Shown: positions 34,453 to 45,610 of the stretch, one piece after another
Position numbering within the stretch: the stretch's first letter is position 1
How the letters are laid out: every line of letters begins with the position of its first letter
Source of the DNA: Clitoria ternatea
Lineage: Eukaryota > Streptophyta > Magnoliopsida > Fabales > Fabaceae
NCBI GenBank assembly: GCA_037962975.1
Contig: CM075670.1
Span: 83,269,501 to 83,333,500 of the forward strand
Reading direction: 5' to 3'
Length of the DNA: 64,000 nucleotides
Position numbers and translations under genes: made by a program
The notes under the pieces: generated by a model
What the model saw: only the letters and a program-made list of their open reading frames with translations
Told to the model about the DNA's origin: nothing
Databases searched by the model: none

Positions 34453-35304
34453 AACATCAATGCTATGCCATGCCATGAATGCAAAATGCAATAATGCATA
34501 TGCCCAACAACCTCGCAAGGATATCTCACCCTCTTAATTAGGGATTTAATTTGGCATTTCAATAATTATACATAATCGTTTATAAAGCCCCTCAAGGCAC
34601 TTTATTTGCATAATTGGCATCTCAATGGCCACAAACATCATTTCATGACAATCCACACATGGATATCAAAAGCATAACAAGCATCATCATATTAGTCCAC
34701 ACATAGAATTATTCGAGGCATATTCATCATTATTACCACATAATCAACTTATGGGTTTTCTCAATATTATTCATTGCCATTGCTTCATCTATACATAAAT
34801 CGGTGTGGCATAAATGACATTTCATTATTACACTCAACCCACATATACAAGATCTCACTTGCTTTACACCCACAAGGGTATATCACAATTTATAAGAATA
34901 ATATTCGCCCTATTTCTCAAGGGAATACTCACAACATCATTCATTACCACATCCTACCGACATCATTTCCGGTTCACCTGTTTATAACCAGTGCTATGTC
35001 ATATAACCGTTCACTCCCTACTTTCATAATCACTTTCGGGTGTATCTCACAACCCCATCATTATATCCTATTTGCCATTCTTTTATATTCCGTCTTGGTG
35101 GTCAACGTTTGTGTTTCTCATTATGTATATTAAAGGCATTAACAAGTTATCTCAACATTTTAATCACTATTCAACACCACCTTATTATGTCATTAATATA
35201 TATCCCTAAAATTTTCCTTAATCATCTTACATTTTAAGGAAAGAAGGCCCAATACCATCAGAACCGAGAAAAGAAGGGAAAATAATTCCATCAGGGGGGT
35301 CACT

Positions 35305-36199
35305 CCCTCAAGCGAGACCCACATTCGCTTAAGCGAGATAGCCCAACTCGCTTGAGTGCCATTACTCGCTCGGGCGAAATCACACCAGTATCTATTTTCC
35401 ATGTTGCTTGCTTGAGCGAGACACTACACACCCGGCCACTCGCTCAGGCGGAATTGTTCCAGTAACCATTCCCTCCAGCACACGCTTGAGCGAGGCATCC
35501 AGTTGCTTAAGCGGAAACCGACCAGAGGCCATCCTTCCCCTCCACACTCGCTCACTCGGCGAGGCTTTCCATCACTCGGTTTTTCACTCGGTGAACTTAT
35601 TCCAGAACCGATTCCTCTCATTCAGTCTTTTACTCGGCTAAATAATTCCAAGACCGATTCCACACTCGCTCGGTCTTTCACTCGACAAATTATCCTAAAA
35701 CCGACTCGTCTCTTGATCGGTCTTTCACTCGGCAAATTACTTCAAAACCGATTCCCCTTGATCGATATTTCACTCGACAAGTTATTTCGAAACCGATTCC
35801 TTTCTCTTTTACTTGAGCGAAGTTATTCCAGAGTACATTTGGACAGACTCACACCGTATATCCCTATCGGTGCCATCCCACTCGGATTTACACACTCGGA
35901 GGCACTCCACTCAGAACGAGTTACACTGAGCTCAGAAATTCCCCACTCAGAACTCCACTGCCCGAAATATCATACTGGGAAACCTTTCACTCGGAATTAT
36001 ATCCACTTCCTCACTCGGGAGGTCCTGTCTTGGACATAGCTCACTCAGACTTTCACTCGGAAATTCACCACATCATGAAATTATTTTCTAAAACTCCCGC
36101 TTGAGCGGAAATCTCACTCGCCTGGGTGAAATTGGCCCAGAGGCCATTATACTGATACAGGGGATTCTCGCTTGAGCGAGAATCCATCTCGCTTAAGCG
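35305..36199 (-). repeat. Paired CGCTTGAGCG-type array in the right LTR
   Basis: Colinear with 27479-28374: for example 35305/35326 and 36169/36190, both 21 bp apart. Palindromes differ from the left copy mainly by transitions (CGCTCGATCG left versus CGCTTGAGCG right near 36099). Confidence 0.88.
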
Positions 36200-38121
36200 A
36201 GATTATCAGATCATGCATAGAAAACATAGGAATTCATAACCCAACTTACCAAAATCTATTCAAAGCCAATCTGACCAAATTCCATACTTCATATGCTCAT
36301 AATAGACATTTAAAACTTGTCTCAAATATTCATACACAACAATTTCCATTCTAAGTCATTTACCACATTAAAATTTAACTCATCATCATCACACATTTAG
36401 ATACACATTTCCATGACAATCATCACCTATTCTCATATATCATCCTCATAATCAACAATTACCATTCACATTTCAATATATACATATATATATATGGCAA
36501 GGCAAGCATGAGTACAAAACACATACATCAATCACTCTCAATTTACTCATGCAATTTGAATGTAAACTCCTCTCCTACCTCGAGGGAAAAGCCGAAACGG
36601 TTCCAATGCTCCGAATGCTCCATTGCATCACCCGGAATACGATCTACATACCATACACAAGTATATTCATATAATCATTAAGCATCATACTCTAAACATT
36701 TGTTAGCTTATCATAAAGCTCAACCTCAAGTCCTAGACTTGGTAAACACCAAGTTATGCAGTTGTGTTAGGCTTCGGGAATTCCTTTCCCAAAGCCAAGA
36801 TCCTCTAGATCTTAAAGACTAACTAAACCCAATAACATCATCATCTTATCCATTCTATAATGCAACCTCAAATCACCTCAATCCTTCAAACATCATCATT
36901 ATCACTGAATATTCAACTTAGCTCTCATATCCTTCAATAACCATAATTAATTAATCATATTTAAATGGCACATCACAAGTGATCTAGAACCTCATCTAGT
37001 CACAATCTCATCATACCAATCCCTCACATTCCATATTCATAACAACACTCATCATTAAATGTCACCTATTAATCATTCAATTCAACCTTTTAAGCTATAT
37101 TATATCCATTTCCCCAAATTCTTAGGGCTAGGGTTTCCATCAAAACCCAACAACATTTACCCATGCTCATTAATCACCATCAATGGCCATCTTTCATCAT
37201 TAATATCATTCTCCAATATCATTAAACCTACATTTTACTCATATTCCACACTTTCCCTAAATTATTAGAGTTAGGTTTCACTAAAACCCAACAACACTCA
37301 TTAATACCTATTTATTTCTCATCACCTTCCAACATTAATCTTAAGTGCCCTATTAAATGTTCATAAAGGCTCACATTTAAGCTACCCCACCTTAGGGTTT
37401 CCACATTAATGCTCTCCCAACTATCCCCCATTCAATAAATACTCTCCCAAATACCAAGAACCCAAAATCTAGGGCATAAAGCTCATGGAAAATGATGAGG
37501 GACTTACCTCAACCAAGAGACAACCATGAGCTTCCAAAAGAGGGAGAGAGAACCACACAAAAATATGAAGAAGAGAGGAGAGGAATTCTAGCCACAAGCT
37601 TCTCCTTCAAGCTTCCATGAAAATGAAAATGGTAGAGGAGAAGAAGGCTCCACATGGCTTAGGTTTTCGAAGAGAAGGGTGGAGAGGAAAGAAGAAGAAG
37701 AGATAAGGAAAAGAGAATAAGGAGGATGAGAAGAAGTAGCGTGAAGCATAAGAGAGGAAGAAGGGTTTATGTTTTAATATTTTTGCTTCACATTAAAATT
37801 TCACCGTTTTATAATAAACAGGCTCACAGTTCGGGCTCAATACATTATCTAAAAATTATTTTGAATATAGATTCGGATTCCCAATAATATTCTTAACAGC
37901 CCTGACCAACGGCATCTCAATCAGAGATACTTGGTCCGACACCCATATTCTAATCGGGTATAATTTTGTCTCCTTAAATCTCAGTAAATCATAAATATCC
38001 ACAATAAATCCTAATTTAATTATTCCCATATTTTTTGGACACAAATCCACTCATATACAATTATTTATTATTCATTCTCCTCAATTATTCATTTTTATAA
38101 AATTTAGGATGTTACAAGGTG

Positions 38122-38640
38122 TAGGGTTGAGACGATTACGCTGAGTGAATTGAGGGACGGGAGCCCCAAAATTGCATTATACGAGCTGGGGAAGTCAACA
38201 ACTAGGTATTTCCCCATCATCGCCTACTATCCTCTCCTAATCTGAAGGCTGTCTTTAATTCGACATAACTCATCACTTGCATAGAGTCTCCAGTAAAACT
38301 AAGTTAAGCTCCATCATACCTTTTAAGCCATTTTGGAGGCAGTTAAAGCCACTTGTAGGTCTTCCAATAGAGAATGTCTATAGAATTCCTCTGATCCACC
38401 AGTACTCTTCCTACGATGCATTCTATAATCCCCATAGTAACCATCATTGGTTCATCCCTGTTTGGGACACCCTGGGGAAGGTCTGAGCTGTCGAAGGTAA
38501 TGACTTCAACACTCGGGAGGCATTGTATAGAATTAACCTGCTTAGCTCCATACGGGATTCTAGCTCTGTACCGGGAAGCCCCTAAAATAGTATGTATGAC
38601 TCTCTTTCCATCATCTTTTACATCATCAGGTCTACGGGAT
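38122..38640 (-). pseudogene. Tat protease, frameshifted
   Basis: Minus-strand text carries VEVITFDSSDLPQGVPNRDE and then RVLVDQRNSIDILYWKTY, corresponding to the Tat protease active site (usually D-Q-G-S/N-S; here the glycine is arginine). Stops and frameshifts follow. The LARD-like element landed just downstream, in the protease-RT spacer. Confidence 0.75.
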
Positions 38641-39473
38641 CGAGAACGCTCATGGTTGCAGCTCTACTTGTCTCAGGAATTCTTGTTCTCTCTTCCGCTC
38701 GGTTTCTTGTGGTGCCTCTCCTCTCCGATTAATGAATTTTTCTAAGTACCCCTGACATATTAAGTGCTTATTTTGGTTTTTGAGAGACCAATAGTCTTTT
38801 ATGTCGTGGCCAAAGGTGTTGTGGAACTCATAGAACTTTGTCTTATCTGAGCCTTTTGGGTGTTCTCTAGGCGGGGGCAGCTTCAACATTCCTGTGTTGT
38901 AGACTTCATGCCTGATTTGATCCCTTACTGTTCAGGGGGGTGAATGTGTTGTATTTGGGGTTAGGATAAACCATGTACCTTTGTTCCTTATTCGACTTTT
39001 ATTTCGTTAGTCTGTCTTGACAGTGGTGTGTTCAGAATTTCCCACCAGCCTCATGCTCCTCTATGTTTATATACCGAGTGGCTCACTGCATGAAGTCATC
39101 TATATTCAAAGGATGGGTTTTTTGGCTAAGGAATCAAAAAATTTACCTGGCCGCAATCCCATTTGGATTGCGTGAAAGGCCATATTCAAACTCAGGTAGC
39201 GGATCTAAATGACTTGCTCATTGAAGCGAGCCTAAATTGTTTAAAGGTCTCATCTCGCCCTTGTTTCAAGTTGACCAGGCTGTGTGAGGTCAGCTGCACT
39301 CATCAGCTGGAGGCAAATTGTGTTAGAAACTTCTCTGTCACTTTTGCGAAGCATGAGACGCTCCTTGGAGGGATATGTGAGAACCATCGGAGAGCGAATT
39401 TGGTTAAGGTTACGGGGAACGTCCTGTAGAGTAAGGTGTTAGACAACCCTGTGATCAGCAAGGTGGTGGTAAA

Positions 39474-40832
39474 TAGCGAGGTCAAAAAAATGCGAACCCA
39501 TGGATACCCGCGGGTAAAAACTCGTTACGGATACAAAACCCCGCGGGTATGGGTATCTGTGGAAGAAGGGGATCAGGTTTTGTACTACCCGTTAAAAAAT
39601 GGGCATGGGTACGGATATAATGGTATCCATACTCGCGGGTACCTGTATATATAAAATTACATTAATACCCTTTTTATTATCAATATATAATTATATTTAA
39701 TAGGTATTTTTGGTATTTCACATTATGTTTAAAGATCCTACCCTAATCCAAAATTTGAAAGTAAAAACTTAAATTGTCTCTGCAGCTGCGCCTCTCTCGC
39801 TTGTGGTGCTCGCTCGCGTGCTGTGTCTCGCTCGTGGAATGTGGTGTTGTCTCTCTCTCGTTGTGTTGTCTCTCGCTCGTGGACCGTGATGCTCTCTCAG
39901 TCCAGCTCTTGGCAAAAGGTAATCATTTTTTAACTTGCATTCATAGATCTAATTGCAATATATATGCTGCAGCAGAGGAATATGTTATATATATGCTATA
40001 GGTACATCATGAATCACGATATATGCTGCAACAGAGGAATATATTATATATATGCTATGGGTACATCATGAATCATGATATGCAAATTGCAAAGGGTTCA
40101 CCGTCATTATTAAATTTTATTGTTTTTTATATATATGAAATTGAAAATATAATGCTAATTTGGTTGCAAATATAACGCTGATTGCATTACCTGATTGTAA
40201 ATAAATTGCAAATATAATGCTGATTTGATTGCATTACCTGATTGTAAATAAATTACAAATATAGTGCTGATTTGGTTGCAAATATAACGCTGATGGTGAT
40301 GGCATTACCTGATTGTAAATAAATTGCAAATGAATTAAAAAGCTGGTTCTTATTAAAACGCCTATTCTTATTAAAAGTAAATAAATTGCCTGATTTTGTA
40401 AATACATTCTCAGGTGACTTTTTTTATTTTGTAGGAATCATCTGAACAAGTTGATGTTGCTGAGGAGTTTGAAGATAAAGTAGATTGTTAGAGTCTTCCA
40501 TTAATGAACTAGTTGATCAAATGCTCTTGAGTGTTTCTTTTTTATTTTATGATACTTTTGGGACTATGTAAATCAAATACTTGTTATGTTCTTTGAATTC
40601 AGTTTATTTTGTTTTGTAATTTGTGATGTTAGATATTTAATTCGTAATTCAATTTAACTTTTTTATATTTTTATTTTTCATTTTCTATTTCAATTAGGTA
40701 CCCGTGCATACCCGTGGATAGTAACTACTAGAAAAGAACCCGTGAAACAGGTACCCGTACGAGTGTTTTTATTTGCGGGCATGGGTAGCGGGAAAGACGT
40801 ACTCGTGCCCGCCCGCCCCGTTGACATCCCTA
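39474..40832. mobile_element. hAT-type DNA transposon, non-autonomous, 1359 bp, 8-bp duplication GTGGTAAA
   Basis: Perfect 8-bp target-site repeats GTGGTAAA at 39466-39473 and 40833-40840. Terminal inverted repeats TAGCGAGGTCAA (left) and TAGGGATGTCAA (right end, complement) match at 10 of 12. Both ends are packed with CGGGTA/TACCCG subterminal motifs (for example ACCCGCGGGTA). Inside are two 54-bp tandem copies (about 39975-40080) and about three copies of a 60-90 bp unit (40145-40340). An exon-like relic follows at 40435. 8-bp duplication and CAGGGATGTCAA-like ends indicate hAT. Confidence 0.9.
40435..40492 (+). pseudogene. Possible last exon of a hAT transposase gene (relic)
   Basis: After a T-rich tract and TTTGTAG acceptor-like site the frame reads ESSEQVDVAEEFEDKVDC then stop, an acidic tail of the kind seen at the end of hAT transposases. 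Too short for certainty. No BED finger or dimerisation region remains. Confidence 0.35.
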
Positions 40833-41264
40833 GTGGTAAACATGGTAAGTGCTTCTCTAAGTCACCCTGCCATCGTACTTCTCCATCGTTGGTGGTTTGT
40901 AATGTGCGGATGTTGGTGTTGTCATTATCTCTTCTGTAAATGGATGTGCCACGTAAGGCATCAAGGACTCGGGTCTATCTGTCATGTGTATGGTGGTTTG
41001 AGTGTGGTGGTGACTGGAAGCTTCCTTCTCTTCCACTCTAAGCGTGTGTAAGTCTTTATTTTCCTTGCGTAGATCCTCTACAGTTTGTTGCAACGTCTTA
41101 ACAAGAGTTTAGACCTTCTGCAATTGGTCGATTTTGCCTTGTTGTCTCCCTTGTTGCTTTTCTTGGTTGCCTTCTTCACGGTGGTTGAGGTTGCTAAGTA
41201 TGGTTACCATTGTTGCTTCTCTCTAGGTCTAGTTTTTCTTGTGTTCTTCGTGGGAATCGTTTCA

Positions 41265-41288
41265 TTGAGCCCAACAGTGGGCACCAAA
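41265..41288 (-). other. Tat-type primer binding region
   Basis: Minus strand TTTTGGTGCCCACTGTTGGG directly follows the LTR end (...GTGAACA). The TTGGYGCCCACYGT-type sequence is characteristic of Tat elements. I do not assign the tRNA. Confidence 0.65.
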
Positions 41289-41290
41289 AT

Positions 41291-41990
41291 GTTCACGATG
41301 AGAGCTTTATAACACACAAAACCCCTAAAGAATTACTCTAGAAAAATTAGAGTTGTATTTCACTTAATAATGTGTTATTTGAATTACAAAGGGGCTTCGA
41401 AATCATTTTTATACAATGCTAAAGACCGGGGGGGGGGGGGGGGCTTGGATCCAAGCCCATAATGATGTGGACGTAACCATATTTTGCTAAAATCAATAAA
41501 TAATCAGGATCCCTTTATTGTTGCCTAAAAATAAGTGAAAAAAGGATACCATAGGTCTCCTCCAATCTGGGAAGAACAAATATAATAATTATGAAATTTA
41601 TAAGTTTAAATAAATTTGATCTCAAAATTAAATTGAGTAGGAAAATCATAAAATATTTAGTTGGGTTCTCTATTTCTTATTCTAATTTCTGGAATATTAA
41701 TTCTTACTCTAAACTCTAGATTAAGTAATACGGTAAAAAAGTATTGTCCCAACGAGCATCAACGGAAAATCAGCAAAAAGAGGAAGTAATAAAATTCACT
41801 TACTGAACTACTAATGACATTAAGAAAGAAAAATATTATAATAAATTAAATGAAATGTTTTGTTTTTATTATTTCATATATATTTAATTAATTTTACATA
41901 ATTTTATTTTGAAAAATTAAAATGAAGGATAATGTGTAATCTTTACGGTTTCATCGTAAATTATGTAGTTTTTTAAAAACCGGCCCAAAA
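41291..41990 (-). repeat. Probable 5' LTR of the broken Tat element
   Basis: Plus strand begins TGTTCACGATGAGAGC at the primer site. On the minus strand a TATAAAAAT box lies near 41416-41408. The far end is not defined: I found no second copy and no target-site repeat. Includes the G16 run and the GCTTGGATCCAAGC palindrome. Confidence 0.45.
41428..41443 (+). repeat. Homopolymer of sixteen G
   Basis: An uninterrupted G run, followed at 41443 by the 14-bp palindrome GCTTGGATCCAAGC. Length may be affected by sequencing. Confidence 0.9.
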
Positions 41991-42220
41991 ATTGAATATT
42001 TTATGGTTTTTGATCTGGATTGCATAAAGGACTATATTACCAGTGGACGAAATGCACATAACGCAGAAGGAAATTAAGTTATTTGGATGCCGGACTGCGA
42101 AGATCCTTAGACACGGGACTTCGAACCAAAGAACCAATGTGCTAAATGGATATCAATACGGTTAGACCAACTGACATCTAAACACTAGTCAGGCAAGGTA
42201 TGGGCAACATGTTCTTGACA

Positions 42221-42244
42221 AACATACTGTAGCTACAGTATGTT
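42221..42244. repeat. Perfect 24-bp palindrome
   Basis: Half-site AACATACTGTAG followed by its exact reverse complement with no loop; it does not extend further. Confidence 0.95.
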
Positions 42245-42377
42245 AAGAAGGGGGTCAAATCAAGTCTTTGACTTAGAGAGGTTTTATAAATACTACTCAT
42301 TTATTAACTTAAAGGGGGATTCTGAACATTTTCTTAAGAACCTCCGTAATCTGTCTATTTTACTTAAAAATTGTTCT

Positions 42378-42530
42378 GACTTAAGCATTGGAGAATCTTT
42401 TATAGGTTCACCTCCGGTGTGTTACCCATCACGATTTGGTCACTACTTTATCCCATAATGTGAAGAACTTAGGCTTCCCACTGGACCTAAGTATATAATA
42501 CCAGACTCCACTGAAACGGTGTAAAATTGA
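42378..42530 (+). repeat. Decayed Tat-type LTR end (remnant)
   Basis: GACTTAAGCATTGGAGAATC..AGGTTCACCTCC parallels GACTTGAGCATTGGAAAATC..AGGTGACACCACC in the U5 of the LTR at 50056-50774, and ATAATACCAGACTCCACT parallels its end. It indicates an old LTR of that lineage. The 72-codon ORF at 42240-42458 overlaps it and is not convincing. Confidence 0.4.
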
Positions 42531-42867
42531 GAGCATAAGAGGTTACTTTGGACCCCAGTTAGAAGAGGTCAACTTTTGACCCCGTACATTACATTTAAAT
42601 TTTCATAATTTTTATCCATTAGTTTATAAAGGTTCCTAATGTAAGTAATAAAATATTGTCTACTTTTAGTTTTGTTAACTTATTTTAATAAATAATTGAT
42701 TTGAAATTCAATATCTATTTAAACTTTATATATTTAAATTTTAAATTTAAAAATAATATTTTAATAAATAAAAAACAACTTTAGGTATTTCTTTTGTAAA
42801 AGATCTTTAACTTTTTATTTTAATATTTAATTCTTTACTAGGAACAAGAATCGCATATTTATATAAT
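42531..42867. other. AT-rich spacer, nothing recognised
   Basis: No ORF, repeat or known motif seen. Confidence 0.5.
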
Positions 42868-43711
42868 TGCAACATCCTAAAATTTAATTAAGGGAAATTA
42901 ATTAATTAAGGATTGAAGGGTAAAATAAATAAAGATTTAATTGACTAAGTTTATGATTGAACCTAAGGTTACCTGAATAGGTTCAAGGATTATCTAAACT
43001 GGTTAGCCATTAAACTACCCATAATTCACTTAAAACTCTTCTTATGAAACCTTAATTTTCCATACCTGAATCTCGATACAAATAAACTTTTCGTGTTTAA
43101 AATTCATAAATCAAACCACTTGCACCACAAACCAAATCATAGGAAACCAAATGCCACAATATAATATAATAGAACAATAACTGGGTCGGTAGAATAGAAC
43201 CCCCAAACGTATACGCAATAAAATAAAAATAGCAATAGAAGAACATGTGTCTACATGGTATTCATCTCTTTCTATATATGAAGATATGAAAAAGGAACCA
43301 AGAATACAAGTCTCATGATAGACATACAACGGTTGCATGCCTAATCTCATACAATAACAATTCCTAGATATTTTCAATCACGACTCTATCACACCCTCCT
43401 GAACTATCTAAGTTAATCCCTGAAGTTCACATACTAAATGTTTAAAATGAGGAGGAAATATTTGACCCTCAAAGCATTAACCTAGTAATCCGAATGAGCG
43501 TGAGATTTTAAACAAAAACATATATTTAGAAATACCCTAGAAGGCATTGCATGGATTCAAGGTAGAATCTATAACACATGGAAGCGAAAAACATGAAAAA
43601 ATATGCAAAAAGGGGCCAAGAAGTGTAGGGATATAACCCCAAATAAGGAAGCATACATGAGCAAGCATTGGATAAGAAAACACAAGGATTTTTAGCCTAT
43701 GGCAGTGTGCT

Positions 43712-43796
43712 CCATGACTTGGTCGTGGTTCGTGCCACTAGTCGTGGTTTACACTACCATAAAATGGGAAAACATAGCAAGGCTAGGTCCCCTAGC
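43712..43796. repeat. Three small hairpins in the Tekay-type LTR
   Basis: CCATGAC-TTG-GTCGTGG (43712), CCAC-TAGTC-GTGG (43735), GCTAGG-TCC-CCTAGC (43782). They occupy the position of the hairpin tracts in the other Tekay-type LTRs, with different stems and loops. Confidence 0.6.
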
Positions 43797-44315
43797 AGTA
43801 GGTTCCATAGCATGGCCGTGGTTCTCACTGTCAAGCTCTGTTTTAAGCCTACAAAATGCCTAGTTTTGGAACACATAACTCATGCATTATCTTCAACACT
43901 TTTGGCACCCATAACTCATTTAATCATTTGCATTTTGACATGGAAACCAATATATAACATTATGCTTGTAATATATCAATCTTTCATCTTATCATATTAA
44001 TTTTGAAGCTTGTCACTATGCTATTATGCAGAAAATTAGAAAATACAATGCATTCACATTACCTACATTATACACAACTAACATAACCTAATGACATAAC
44101 ATAGTTTCTTGTTACAAATTGGCATTAAGCCAAGCCATAAGGGCTAGATTCATTTTGATCCACAACACTTATGCAATACCAATCCACTTAAGCATACCTA
44201 ATTTTACTACAAAATTTTGTGGAATTAACATATTGCAATTTAACTTTAAATAGTCATATTTTCACCATCAATCACCATCCCAAAACCACAATGGTCCAAT
44301 ACTCAATATCAAGTC

Positions 44316-44317
44316 AT

Positions 44318-44376
<59 letters not shown>
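44316..44376. repeat. (AT)n(GT)n microsatellite
   Basis: An AT run passes into a GT run of about 40 bases. ORFs across it (VCVCVC... or THTHTH...) are artefacts. Confidence 0.95.
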
Positions 44377-44379
<3 letters not shown>

Positions 44380-45312
44380 CATAATAGATCCTTCCCATGG
44401 CATTGTGCATCCAATCTGCCTCCAAGTTTACCAAGCATCCTGATTCCTCTAAAAATTCACTATAAATGATATTTAGAGAAGTGAGTACCACTCCAAGTAG
44501 TGAATAGCAATGCAATCACATATTGAGTGCAATTCACCAAAATCACCTCATACATATATATCAATATATCATAATTATAAGTAAACCATTATGCTTTTGT
44601 CATTTATCAAGTTCATACATCACTAATTGTCATCTAAACTTAAAATACCTAATACATTCCACACTCTCAATTCAATTACTCACATGCCATAGACTTTTCA
44701 AAAATCTCATCATTTTCAATGCATAAATCATGCAGTGTGGATTTGACTCAGTGGGCGGCAAACTGAAGTACCAAGCAAACCAAAGTGCTTATTAAGGAAA
44801 ATGGCCATAACATAAAAAGGGAAGCTGCTAGCAACCGAAGTTCTAGACAAACCGAAGCCCCATAAAATTGGATATCCTAGATATTTGGGATGAATCAAAG
44901 TGCCATAAATGTAAATATCCCAAAACGAACTGAAACGCTGAGAAAACAAAGTGCCAAGGACAAAATTAGTCCTTATAAATTTAAAGCTCCTCCTCATCGA
45001 GCAACCCCCACCAGGGCAAGCAACAAAAGATTGTATTTGCATGTTATGGATAGGTTTTGATAATGAGAAAAGGCTCAAGAACAAGAAAAGCAATGTTTAC
45101 GAGTCAAAGGCAAAAGAAATGAACAAATCAAAGGAGTACAAAATTGAACCTGAAATACTCAATTCAAGGATTCAACAAACCATGAAGAACATGCTCTCAA
45201 GTGATAAAAGATTCAAGAACTTGATGCATGAAGATCAAAGAAAGGAACCATGACTTCATACTAATCAAACACTTATCCAAAAGTCATGAAAATCAACAAA
45301 CAGCATCACTTG

Positions 45313-45482
45313 AATCGATTCAAAAGATGGTAAATCAATTCAAAAGCCTGGAAGTCCTAAAATTACCAAAATAGAATGGTTTGAATCGATTCAAAGAAGC
45401 TTGAATCGATTCATACGAAATGGGAACTTAAAAATTTCAAAACAGAATGTTTTGAATCGATTCAAACACGTATGAATCGATT
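45313..45482 (+). repeat. Paired GAATCGATTC array, three pairs with 71-bp period
   Basis: Cores at 45313/45333, 45384/45404 and 45455/45475. Spacing is 20 bp in all three; pairs recur at exactly 71 bp. One member (45333) reads AATCAATT. The array ends about 120 bp before the TATA box. Confidence 0.95.
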
Positions 45483-45603
45483 CAAATAGCGGGAAACATC
45501 TCTAAAAAGTCATTTTTAATGGGAAACACAAATCCATAACCCCACTACACATAGAGACAAGCTGGAACCATGATTTGCAACGGCTAAGAAGACCTCCAAG
45601 CTC

Positions 45604-45610
45604 TATAAAT
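45604..45610 (+). promoter_or_regulatory. TATA box of the 45032-46430 LTR
   Basis: CTCTATAAATGG. Confidence 0.65.

Larger units (their letters stand above)
23556..38116 (-). mobile_element. Large non-autonomous LTR element (LARD-like), target-site duplication AGGTG
   Basis: Two long direct repeats (23556-30295 and 32930-38116) flank 2634 bp that hold no recognisable protein. AGGTG stands at 23551-23555 and 38117-38121. A perfect tRNA-Met primer site (TGGTATCAGAGC, minus, 32926-32915) adjoins the right LTR, and a purine stretch adjoins the left LTR, so it reads on the minus strand with the right LTR as 5' LTR. LTR ends and leader resemble Tekay/Del chromoviruses. It must have been mobilised in trans. 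Without the nested solo LTR it is about 13 kb. Confidence 0.88.
32930..38116 (-). repeat. 5' LTR of the LARD-like element, 5187 bp
   Basis: Plus strand TATAACACCCC...TAGGATGTTACA. TATA box on the minus strand at 37813-37807, pyrimidine-rich leader, splice donor GTAAGT at 37507-37502. The 178-codon ORF at 35503-36039 coincides with the repeat array and differs in length and frame from the left LTR, so I do not call it a gene. The usual CA at the LTR 3' end is TA in both LTRs. Confidence 0.92.
38650..41210 (-). pseudogene. Tat gag, split by a hAT element
   Basis: Minus strand from ATG at 41210: a hydrophilic N-terminus with QTVEDLRKENKDLHTLR (coiled-coil-like) and PFTEEIMTTPTSAHYKPPTM-EKYDG, the typical start of the Tat Gag core. 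The reading resumes beyond the hAT insert (39473) with LSNTLLYRTFPVTLTKFALRWF, and ends with KFYEFHNTFGHDIKDYWSLK-NQ, the Tat zinc-knuckle-like C-terminus whose cysteines are missing. Several stops. Would assemble particles. Confidence 0.8.
21373..41290 (-). mobile_element. Tat-type Ty3/gypsy element, truncated and invaded by three other elements
   Basis: On the minus strand: LTR edge and primer site (about 41290-41265), gag from 41210, protease to 38122, then RT from 23555 down to 21373, where it is cut off before RNase H. Insertions are a hAT element (39474-40832), a large non-autonomous LTR element (23556-38116) and a 1.3 kb solo LTR (21550-22849). The coding text rejoins across each gap once the insert and one target-site copy are removed. 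Many stops and frameshifts. Confidence 0.82.

Noticed and set aside
35503..36039. 178-codon ORF in the right LARD LTR (and 108 codons at 27887-28213 in the left)
   Set aside because: It runs through tandem and palindromic repeats, has no known domain, and is not conserved in length or frame between the two LTRs.
44219..44515. ORFs with VCVCVC or THTHTH runs
   Set aside because: Produced by the (AT)n(GT)n microsatellite.
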